Origin: Pseudomonadota bacterium | Lineage (GTDB): Bacteria > Pseudomonadota > Alphaproteobacteria > Sphingomonadales > Sphingomonadaceae | Assembly (NCBI GenBank): GCA_023387085.1 | Contig: JAEWIL010000109.1 | Span: 1 to 13,376, forward strand | Direction: 5' to 3' | DNA length: 13,376 bases | Shown here: one piece after another, positions 1 to 6,033 of the stretch | How the letters are laid out: the number at the start of each line of letters is the position of its first letter | Numbering within the stretch: the first letter of the stretch is position 1 | Notes under the pieces: generated by a model | Told to the model about the DNA's origin: nothing | The model's input: the letters and a program-made list of their open reading frames with translations, nothing else | Databases searched by the model: none | Translations under genes and position numbers: made by a program

Positions 1-432
1 CCGCGGGGGCCCCGCCCGCGCGCCCGCCGCGCGACAATCCTCTTCTCGACGCATGTCATGGCGCACGCCGAACGGCTGTGCGACCGGCTCGCGATCATCG
101 CCCGGTCGCAGCGCCGTTTCGAGGGCACCGTAGACGAGGCGCGCGCTATGCTGCCGATGCAGGTTCGCTATACGCCCCGCGACGCAAGCGAAGCCGTTGC
201 CGGGCTGCTTCCCACGGGCGCAACGCGCAGCGGCGAGGCCTGGCATTTCGCGATCGAGGAAAATGACGTCGAACCCTTGCTCGCGCGAATTACGGCCAGC
301 GGCCATGGCGTCGCCGGCCTGTCGATCGCGCGCCCGGCGCTCCACGACGCCTTCGTCCATATCGTGCGTCAGGTCGATGCGGGCTTCCACGCCGCGCCCG
401 AGCCCGATGGACTCGAGGAGGCCGCGGCATGA
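1..432 (+). CDS. ABC transporter ATP-binding protein, C-terminal part (5' truncated by window edge)
   Basis: Frame 1 is open from the first base and gives 143 residues ending at a TGA at 430-432. Residues 12-33 (TILFSTHVMAHAERLCDRLA and on) are the H-loop region of an ABC ATPase; His18 is the switch histidine. The Walker A, signature and Walker B motifs lie outside the window. After the nucleotide-binding fold comes a C-terminal extension of about 100 residues ending in a LHDAFVHIV stretch, which is typical of NatA/drug-exporter ATPases. The stop overlaps the permease start by 4 bp (ATGA), so the two products almost certainly form one exporter at the inner membrane. The substrate cannot be read from this. 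An internal ATG at 58 is only a methionine inside the H-loop region. The first 33 bases are entirely G/C, so the first 11 residues are less trustworthy. Confidence 0.9.
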   Translation, partial: PRGPRPRARRATILFSTHVMAHAERLCDRLAIIARSQRRFEGTVDEARAMLPMQVRYTPRDASEAVAGLLPTGATRSGEAWHFAIEENDVEPLLARITASGHGVAGLSIARPALHDAFVHIVRQVDAGFHAAPEPDGLEEAAA

Positions 433-1673
433 ACGCCTTCGTCAAGAATATGCTCGTCGTCGCGCGCCGCGATTTCCTGGCGATCGTCGCGACCCCGACC
501 TTCCTGCTCTTTCTGCTTGCGCCGCTGTTCATGGTCGGCATGGGCCTCGCCGGCGGCTCCGGCGCTGCGCAGCTGGCCGATAGTGCCCGCGGGGCGGGCC
601 GGATCGTCGCAGTCGCCGATGCCGCCGACGTCGAAGCGCTGCGCGCGGCGGATGCGCGGCTGCGCGCCGCAATGCCGCGCGAACCGGCCAAACTCACCCT
701 ACGTATCGCCGGTCCCGATGCCGCCGACCCTGTGGCCATCGCAAAGGAAAAGGGCAGCGACACTTATGCGGTGATGAGCGGGCCGCTTGCCGCCCCACGG
801 ATCGTCGAGCGCGAGCGGAACAGCGAATCGGGCCGCTATCTCGCGCTGCTCGCGGGCGATGTGGTGCGTGCACGCGCCGCTGGCCCATTGCCTGCCGTTG
901 CGCCGCACTTCGAGAGCCTGTCGAGCGGTGGCACCAGCATCGCGCTCCAGCAATCGCTGGGGTTCGGCGCGGTATTCCTGATCTTTCTCCTGACGCTGCT
1001 CCTCGCCGGCCAGACGGTGAGCTCGCTTGCCGAGGAAAAGGGCAACAAGGTCATAGAGATTCTCGCCGCCGCCGTACCGCTCGAAAGCGTTTTTCTCGGA
1101 AAATTGCTCGGCTTTCTGGGGGTTGCGGTGCTGTTCATCGCTTTCTGGATCGCCATGGCCTTTGCCGGCGGCCTGGTTGCGATGACGCAGATGGACCCCG
1201 GCACCCTCGACGCGGCCGGACGCGCGGGCAAGGCGGCTGCGGCGTTCGCTGCGATGCCCGCGACCGGCTGGGGATTTTTCCTCGGCATCGGTTTTGTCTA
1301 TTTCATCCTTTCCTTCCTCCTCCTTGGTGCCGTCTTCCTCGGCGTCGGCGCGCAGGCGGGAACGGTGCGCGAGATCCAGATGCTCAGCCTGCCGATAACG
1401 ATCTTCCAGGTCGGTATGTTCAGCCTGTCGGCAGCCGCCGCGAGCGCGCCCGGTTCGGGGCTCGCCCGGTTCGCGGAAATCTTCCCCTTTTCCTCCCCCT
1501 TCGCGATGGCGGCGCGTGCCGCAACCGATGATGCGAAGTCGATTCACCTGCTCGCGCTCGGCTGGCAGGCGTTGTGGGTCGCGCTGGTCGTCTATCTGTC
1601 GGTGCGGCTGTTCCGCGCGGGGGTGCTGAACAGCGGTGCCGGCTGGAAATTCTGGCGACGGAAAAAGGTCTGA
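429..1673 (+). CDS. ABC-2 type transporter permease (NatB-like)
   Basis: This 414-residue integral membrane protein has the NatB/ABC-2 layout. There is one membrane helix near residues 20-42, an extracytoplasmic domain to about 175, then five more helices at roughly 178-197, 225-250, 280-307, 316-338 and 373-395. A short basic tail (WKFWRRKKV) ends it. After helix 2 the sequence SLAEEKGNKVIEILAAAVPL, followed by FLGKLLG, is the conserved cytoplasmic coupling-helix region of the family. The start is supported by GAGGAGG at 415-421, 7 nt before the ATG, and by the ATGA overlap with the ATPase gene. With that ATPase it should form an ATP-driven exporter. NatAB sodium export, drug efflux and lipid or polymer export are all possible. 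The family call is firm and the substrate is unknown. Confidence 0.88.
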   Translation: MNAFVKNMLVVARRDFLAIVATPTFLLFLLAPLFMVGMGLAGGSGAAQLADSARGAGRIVAVADAADVEALRAADARLRAAMPREPAKLTLRIAGPDAADPVAIAKEKGSDTYAVMSGPLAAPRIVERERNSESGRYLALLAGDVVRARAAGPLPAVAPHFESLSSGGTSIALQQSLGFGAVFLIFLLTLLLAGQTVSSLAEEKGNKVIEILAAAVPLESVFLGKLLGFLGVAVLFIAFWIAMAFAGGLVAMTQMDPGTLDAAGRAGKAAAAFAAMPATGWGFFLGIGFVYFILSFLLLGAVFLGVGAQAGTVREIQMLSLPITIFQVGMFSLSAAAASAPGSGLARFAEIFPFSSPFAMAARAATDDAKSIHLLALGWQALWVALVVYLSVRLFRAGVLNSGAGWKFWRRKKV

Positions 1674-1683
1674 ACCGTCGGGT

Positions 1684-1697
1684 TTGGCAAAAGCCAA
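1684..1697 (+). other. Short hairpin after the permease stop
   Basis: TTGGC-AAAA-GCCAA forms a 5-bp stem with a 4-nt loop, 10 nt after the permease stop codon. There is no T-run, so it is at most a weak 3'-end structure. It sits just upstream of the larger REP-like repeat, which may do more to protect or end the transcript. Confidence 0.3.
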
Positions 1698-1700
1698 TCC

Positions 1701-1795
1701 TCGTCACCCCGGACTTGATCCGGGATCCCACTTGAGATCGAGGGCCACCCATTCGCGAAAATAAGCGGGATCCCGGGTCAAGCCCGGGATGACGA
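1701..1795. repeat. REP-like inverted repeat pair (32-nt arms)
   Basis: The left arm is 1701-1732 and the right arm 1764-1795, separated by 31 nt. The right arm reversed matches the left at 28 of 32 positions, and all four differences are transitions. Each arm is itself a small palindrome around CCCGGGCTTGACCCGGG (left-arm version CCCGGACTTGATCCGGG). This family is common between genes in sphingomonads and other alphaproteobacteria. Translated by chance, it gives the familiar spurious peptides HPGLDPGS and VIPGLTRDP. A transcript from either strand could fold into a long hairpin, so it may end or insulate the ABC exporter transcript from the P450 gene. Confidence 0.85.
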
Positions 1796-1847
1796 AGGAG
1801 CAGCCAGCGAACCGCCCCTCCCCACTCCAAAGCTCTATCGCCCTCCA

Positions 1848-1875
1848 TTGACAAAGCTGTAAATAGTGGCATTCT
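1848..1875 (+). promoter_or_regulatory. Candidate promoter with overlapping operator upstream of the P450 gene
   Basis: A perfect -35 hexamer TTGACA lies at 1848-1853. The best -10 is a weak CATTCT at 1870-1875 (16-bp spacing). TTGACA is also the left half of a near-palindrome, TTGACA-N4-TGTAAA (1848-1863), with one mismatch between half-sites. Such 16-bp sites are typical of TetR-type repressors, and binding there would cover the -35. No regulator gene for the P450 is visible nearby. The promoter assignment is by eye only. Confidence 0.4.
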
Positions 1876-1885
1876 GCAACTGAAT

Positions 1886-1911
1886 CGGCCGCGCAAGACG
1901 GCCGCGCAGAG
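1886..1911 (+). repeat. 13-bp tandem duplication in the P450 leader
   Basis: The unit CGGCCGCGCAAGA at 1886-1898 is followed directly by CGGCCGCGCAGAG at 1899-1911. The first ten bases of each copy are identical. The second copy runs into the ribosome-binding site AGAGGAG (1908-1914), which sits 6 nt before the P450 ATG. Confidence 0.7.
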
Positions 1912-1920
1912 GAGCAGCCG

Positions 1921-3177
1921 ATGGCCACCCAGATCCGCTTAGATCCCGAAGCCCCCCATCCCCTCGACGTCAGCCGTGCCGAAATGTGGCGCGAGGACCG
2001 GTGGCAGGAACCGATGCGCCAGCTGCGCGCCGAATCGCCGATCTATTATTGCGAGGATTCGAAGTTCGGCCCCTATTGGTCGGTGACGACCTACAAGCCG
2101 ATCCAGCATATCGAGGCTCTGCCCAAGATTTTCTCCTCCTCGTGGGAATATGGCGGGATCACCGTCGCCGGCGACGGGGTCGAGCATCTGAAGGAGGGCG
2201 AAATCGCGATGCCGATGTTCATCGCGATGGACCCGCCGCAGCACACCGCGCAGCGCCGCACCGTCGCCCCCGCCTTCGGCCCGTCGGAGATCGAGCGCAT
2301 GCGCGCCGACACACAGGCGCGCACCGCGGCGCTGATCGACACGCTGCCGGTCGGCAAGCCTTTCGACTGGGTCGAAAAGCTCTCCATCGAGCTCACCACC
2401 GACATGCTCGCGATCCTCTTCGACTTTCCGTGGGAGAATCGCCACAATCTGACCCGCTGGTCCGACGCGCTGGGCGACATCGAAAGCTTCAATACGCTCG
2501 AGGAACGCCAGGCTCGCCTTGCTACCGCGTTCGAGATGGGCGCCGCGTTCAAGGAACTGTGGGACCACAAGGCGCAGAATCCGGGCAAGCACGACCTGAT
2601 CTCGATCATGCTCCAGTCCGACGCGATGAGCCATATGAGCCATGAGGAATTCATGGGGAATCTCATCCTCCTCATCGTCGGCGGCAACGACACGACGCGC
2701 AATTCGATGTCGGCCTATGCCTATGGCCTCCACTGCTTCCCCGAGGAGCGCGCAAAGCTCGAGGCGAACCACGATCCCGATCTGGCGGTCAACGCGATGC
2801 ACGAGATCATCCGCTGGCAGACCCCGCTCGCGCACATGCGGCGGACCGCGACCGAAGATACGGAATTATTCGGGCACAAGATCAAGAAGCGCGATAAGCT
2901 GGCCCTGTGGTATGCTTCGGCGAACCGCGACGAGGATATTTTCCCCGACGGCGACCGGATCATCGTCGACCGCGAGAATGCACGGCGTCACCTCGCCTTC
3001 GGCTACGGTATCCACCGCTGCGTCGGCGCGCGCGTCGCCGAACTGCAATTGACGACGCTCATTTCCGAAATGCAGAAGCGCCGTCTGCGCGTAAACGTCC
3101 TTGCCGAGCCCGAGCGCGTCAACGCCAGCTTCGTCCACGGCTATCGCCACATGCAGGTCGAGCTGGAGCGCTATTGA
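1921..3177 (+). CDS. Cytochrome P450, CYP153 family (putative alkane/fatty-acid terminal hydroxylase)
   Basis: This soluble bacterial P450 has 418 residues, the usual length. The I-helix oxygen-activation motif is GGNDTT at residues 254-259, the K-helix ExxR is E295-R298, and the haem loop FGYGIHRCVG (360-369) carries the axial Cys367. Several stretches are hallmarks of CYP153: MFIAMDPPQH, PFDWVEKLSIELTTDML, LFDFPWENR, NLILLIVGGNDTTRNSM and EIIRWQTPLAHMRRTA. Characterised CYP153 enzymes hydroxylate the terminal carbon of medium-chain alkanes and related hydrophobic compounds, using electrons from a ferredoxin and an FAD-dependent reductase. Neither partner is encoded beside it here, so they must be supplied from elsewhere. 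AGAGGAG at 1908-1914 supports the start. A TetR-like operator at 1848-1863 hints at substrate-controlled expression. The family call is strong; subfamily and substrate are inferred. Confidence 0.93.
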   Translation: MATQIRLDPEAPHPLDVSRAEMWREDRWQEPMRQLRAESPIYYCEDSKFGPYWSVTTYKPIQHIEALPKIFSSSWEYGGITVAGDGVEHLKEGEIAMPMFIAMDPPQHTAQRRTVAPAFGPSEIERMRADTQARTAALIDTLPVGKPFDWVEKLSIELTTDMLAILFDFPWENRHNLTRWSDALGDIESFNTLEERQARLATAFEMGAAFKELWDHKAQNPGKHDLISIMLQSDAMSHMSHEEFMGNLILLIVGGNDTTRNSMSAYAYGLHCFPEERAKLEANHDPDLAVNAMHEIIRWQTPLAHMRRTATEDTELFGHKIKKRDKLALWYASANRDEDIFPDGDRIIVDRENARRHLAFGYGIHRCVGARVAELQLTTLISEMQKRRLRVNVLAEPERVNASFVHGYRHMQVELERY

Positions 3178-3235
3178 CCGGGGGTGTAACCGGCTGCATC
3201 TTCGGCGCGTATAAGGGGGCATGAGGAAGCCCGAC

Positions 3236-3724
3236 ATGATCGAACGCCGCTACATCGTCACCGGTCTCGCGCTCGGCGGGGCGCTGATCGCCGCGCCGAT
3301 GCTGTTCGCCAGGCCCGGAAGGCGTCCGCTCGCCGAGCCCGGTTGGCGGCTGTCCGACGCCGAATGGCAAAAGCGGCTGACGCCGATGCAATATAAGGTG
3401 CTCCGCGAGGCGGCGACCGAACGGCCGTTCACCAGTCCGCTCAACAATGAGCATCGCGCCGGGCTTTTCGCCTGCGCCGGCTGTGCGCTGCCGCTCTATT
3501 CGAGCAAGACCAAGTTCGACAGCGGTACCGGCTGGCCGAGTTTCTGGGCACCGCTGAAGGGCGCCATCGCGACCGCGACCGACTATGAGATCGGCGTGGC
3601 ACGCACCGAGGTGCATTGCCGACGCTGCGGCGGGCATCTCGGCCATGTCTTCAACGACGGACCGAAGCCGACCGGCAAACGCTACTGCATGAACGGCGCG
3701 GCGCTGCGCTTCACGCCCGCCTGA
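3236..3724 (+). CDS. msrB: Peptide-methionine (R)-S-oxide reductase MsrB, probably Tat-exported
   Basis: This MsrB reduces the R-epimer of methionine sulfoxide in proteins. Zinc ligands are visible as CAGC (C80, C83) and CRRC (C128, C131). The catalytic cysteine is C151 in RYCMNGAALRF. GTGWPSFW and GHLGHVFNDGP are further family motifs. The domain fills residues 45-162. Before it lies ERRYIVTG and a hydrophobic stretch LALGGALIAAPMLFA, a plausible twin-arginine signal, so the enzyme probably works in the periplasm. The ATG at 3236 was chosen because GAGGAAG (3223-3229) lies 6 nt before it. An in-frame ATG at 3221 adds five residues, but its purine run ends 1 nt before it. The gene starts 58 nt after the P450 stop and may be cotranscribed. 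It converges on the next gene with a 7-bp gap. Confidence 0.93.
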   Translation: MIERRYIVTGLALGGALIAAPMLFARPGRRPLAEPGWRLSDAEWQKRLTPMQYKVLREAATERPFTSPLNNEHRAGLFACAGCALPLYSSKTKFDSGTGWPSFWAPLKGAIATATDYEIGVARTEVHCRRCGGHLGHVFNDGPKPTGKRYCMNGAALRFTPA

Positions 3725-3731
3725 GATAATT

Positions 3732-5579
3732 CTACGGCGCGGGCTTGACCCGCCATAGCGCGAGCGCGGTCCCGCCCTCGATCGGGACACGCTCGAGCCA
3801 GTGGGGCGCCTTGCCCGCATAAAGCTTCGCCGCGAGATCGGCCTTGCTTGCCCCGCGATAGGCCGAAAAATCGTTCGCGGTCGGGCAATAGACGATGAAC
3901 GACGCCTGCTGCTTGCGGACGAGCGCCTCCGCATGCGCCGGATCGCCCGTGAAGATGCGGAGCGTGTCCGCCATCGCCTCGCGGTTGCGGTGATGCGGCG
4001 TCGCGACCATCGCATGATGCGTCCAGAAGATCAGCGGCGCGCCGAGATCGATCGGCGTCAGCATCGTCGCCCGCGGCAAGCGGTCCAGCGCGGCGATCGT
4101 CGCGGGATCAAGGCACGTCTCGTCCGCTCCGCTCTTTTCCTCTTCCTTCTGCTCGGCCCGCACCTGCGGAAAGACGAAGCCGGCCGCCGCGACGACCGCG
4201 ATCCCGGCAAGAATGGGGAGCGTCAAAGCCGCCGACGCCGATGCCAACACGCGCGGGATCGGCGACGTCATGGCGCGCGCGCGGGACCAGATATACAGGC
4301 CGAGCCAAGCGCAGCCCGGCAGCGCGAAGAGATGCGCGGTGCCGGTGCTTCGCAGCACGAGCAGTGACACTCCGGCCGCTCCGATCAGCGCGGCGATCAC
4401 GGTCGCCCAGTTCCGGCGATCCGCGTCGGCATCGCTCGCGCGCCAGGCCAACAGCGAACCCGCGAGGCCGACGATCAAAGGCACGAGAACGAAAATGGCG
4501 GTGGTCGCCGACGACGCCCAGAGCGGTCGCCCTTCGAGGACATGACTATACCAATATTTGACGACGATCGGATCGAGCGTCGCGAACGGCCCCGCCGCGC
4601 AAAGCGGTTCGACCCCGACCAGCGCCGCGGCCGCCAGCCCGCCCGCGGCGCCGAGCGCTGCGAAGCGAACCCACCGGGTTGCCGGATCGATCCGTGCGAC
4701 GACGAAGACAGCCCCCGCCGCGACAGCGAAGGCCGCAATGTAGGGTGCCGAAAGCGAATCGCACCAATGCGCCGACAGACCCGCCGGGCCGCGGGTCAGA
4801 AACTGGAAAAGACCCGCGCCTGCCGCGAGCCCGCCCATATAGCCGGCGAGCCGCGCGCGATCGCCGGCGCGCGCGTAAAGCGCCCAGCGCAGCGCGGCGA
4901 GCCCGGCGAACAGCGCGACGATCGGCAGACCCTCGATCGAAATCGCAAGCAGCGCCGCCGCGCAGAGACCCGCGATCAGTCCGGCGCGGCCGGTCGCGGG
5001 GCGCAGCGCCTGCCCCATGACCAGCATCGCGAGGAAAATTTGCCAGCCGTGATGATCGACGCGAAGCGGCCGGAGCTGGATGACGATGAAGGCCGCCGAG
5101 ATCAGATAAAGCGGCACGACCCAGGCAATCCGCCGGTCGGAAAGCGGACGATAGCCAAGCGTACAGGCGACGCTGAGCATCGCGCCGAGAATCAAGGGCC
5201 ACAGCGTCATGACCAATTGCTCGGCCAGCGCCTGCCCGACCAGTGGCTTCAGCAGCCAGATGCCGAGCGCCAGCGGCGCATCGACGATCCGCGACCAGTG
5301 CATCAGCACGCCGCCGCCCGCCGGATTGACGCGATATTGGGTGAGATCCCACCAGCCCTGCCCGGCGAGGAGATCACGCACCTGCGCCATCCGCATCGCA
5401 TCGTCGGTGTCGCTGAGTTCGAGTGTCGCGATCGCGTGCCACCGCGCGACGATCATGGCCAGGCTCAATACAGCCCAGACGATCAGCGCGACCCGGACCG
5501 GCGTGAGCCACCGGATCAATCCGGCGGCGATTGGTGCGGCCGTCGCGCCGCCCGGCGCGGGCACCGCAGCGTCGGTCAT
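3732..5579 (-). CDS. Polytopic GT-C-type membrane protein, putative glycosyltransferase (STT3/PglB-like topology)
   Basis: The product has 615 residues. A short N-terminal tail is followed by a helix at about 28-47, then roughly 11-12 more helices up to about residue 474, and a soluble C-terminal domain of about 140 residues. The first extracytoplasmic loop carries SDTDDAMRMAQVRDLL (D57, D59, D60) and then GWWDLTQYR and MHWSRIVDAP. A second loop has RPLRVDHHGW (D175-H176-H177). A first-loop acidic motif plus a later DHH resembles metal and lipid-phosphate-sugar binding loops of GT-C enzymes such as oligosaccharyltransferases. No C-terminal WWDYG was found. The C-terminal domain has ATPHHRN and a conserved-looking IVYCPT. 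The start overlaps the GtrA stop by 4 bp (ATGA). Homologues may carry the misleading name 'AcrB/AcrD/AcrF family', but nothing here looks like an RND pump. The fold class is likely and the substrate unknown. Confidence 0.72.
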   Translation of the reverse strand: MTDAAVPAPGGATAAPIAAGLIRWLTPVRVALIVWAVLSLAMIVARWHAIATLELSDTDDAMRMAQVRDLLAGQGWWDLTQYRVNPAGGGVLMHWSRIVDAPLALGIWLLKPLVGQALAEQLVMTLWPLILGAMLSVACTLGYRPLSDRRIAWVVPLYLISAAFIVIQLRPLRVDHHGWQIFLAMLVMGQALRPATGRAGLIAGLCAAALLAISIEGLPIVALFAGLAALRWALYARAGDRARLAGYMGGLAAGAGLFQFLTRGPAGLSAHWCDSLSAPYIAAFAVAAGAVFVVARIDPATRWVRFAALGAAGGLAAAALVGVEPLCAAGPFATLDPIVVKYWYSHVLEGRPLWASSATTAIFVLVPLIVGLAGSLLAWRASDADADRRNWATVIAALIGAAGVSLLVLRSTGTAHLFALPGCAWLGLYIWSRARAMTSPIPRVLASASAALTLPILAGIAVVAAAGFVFPQVRAEQKEEEKSGADETCLDPATIAALDRLPRATMLTPIDLGAPLIFWTHHAMVATPHHRNREAMADTLRIFTGDPAHAEALVRKQQASFIVYCPTANDFSAYRGASKADLAAKLYAGKAPHWLERVPIEGGTALALWRVKPAP

Positions 5580-6010
5580 GCCGCTGTGGTCCGGAACACG
5601 ATATGGCGGCGAAGCATATAGGTCGCCTGAAAGCTCACAATGATCGCCGCAAGCTTGGCAAGGCGCGGATCGAGCCCCAAAGCGGTGCCGCCGCCCACGA
5701 TTGCGGTCGTGATCGCGAGCCCGATCAGCGCCGATCCCACGAACAGCAGTTTCTGGCGATGGCGCTCACCCGTCCCGCGCGCGGCAGCGCCATCGGCGAA
5801 GACGAGCCGGCTCGATACCAGCCAATGCACCAAAATGCCGGCGCAATAGCCGATCGCCGAGGCCGTCATCGGCGGCAGGCCGGCGTCGAGCAGCAGCAGG
5901 AACAGTCCCGCGTCGCTGCCGAGCGCAAGACCGCTGGCGAGCAAATAGGTCAGCCAGCGGATTTCGCCGCGCCGGACGGTCGCGATCATCGTGGCGATGG
6001 TGCGCGCCAT
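5576..6010 (-). CDS. GtrA-like small membrane protein
   Basis: This 144-residue protein has four predicted membrane helices: around YLLASGLALGSDAGLFLLLL, MTASAIGYCAGILVHWLVS, LFVGSALIGLAITTAIV and LAAIIVSFQATYML. Basic ends and the order of helices match the GtrA family. Members are thought to help move polyprenyl-phosphate-linked sugars across the inner membrane or assist their transfer. The ATG at 6010 follows a G-rich purine stretch and leaves 23 nt after the upstream stop. An in-frame TTG at 6037 would add nine residues and overlap that stop as TTGA, but it has no ribosome-binding site. The gene sits between an FAD enzyme gene and a GT-C-type gene and overlaps the latter by 4 bp. This supports a shared role in glycan assembly. 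Confidence 0.85.
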   Translation of the reverse strand: MARTIATMIATVRRGEIRWLTYLLASGLALGSDAGLFLLLLDAGLPPMTASAIGYCAGILVHWLVSSRLVFADGAAARGTGERHRQKLLFVGSALIGLAITTAIVGGGTALGLDPRLAKLAAIIVSFQATYMLRRHIVFRTTAA

Positions 6011-6033
6011 GGTCCCCCGCCCCCCGGCCGTGC

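Noticed and set aside
699..1697. A 332-codon minus-strand frame opposite the ABC permease gene
   Set aside because: It is charged, low-complexity shadow sequence; the plus strand has the NatB-type motifs and a good ribosome-binding site.
1704..1928. A small minus-strand frame containing VIPGLTRDP and LDPGS-like peptides
   Set aside because: These peptides are the known chance translation of the REP-like palindrome at 1701-1795, not a protein.
3732..3755. GCGGG-CTTGA-CCCGC at the end of the GT-C-type gene, resembling the core of the REP-like repeat
   Set aside because: Only a short core is shared, it is inside coding sequence encoding WRVKPAP, and the flanking arms do not match. It is probably coincidence, and too weak to call a terminator.
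4542..5621. A 359-codon plus-strand frame opposite the GT-C-type gene
   Set aside because: It is extremely Arg/Asp/Gln-rich without motifs, while the minus strand encodes a convincing polytopic membrane protein.
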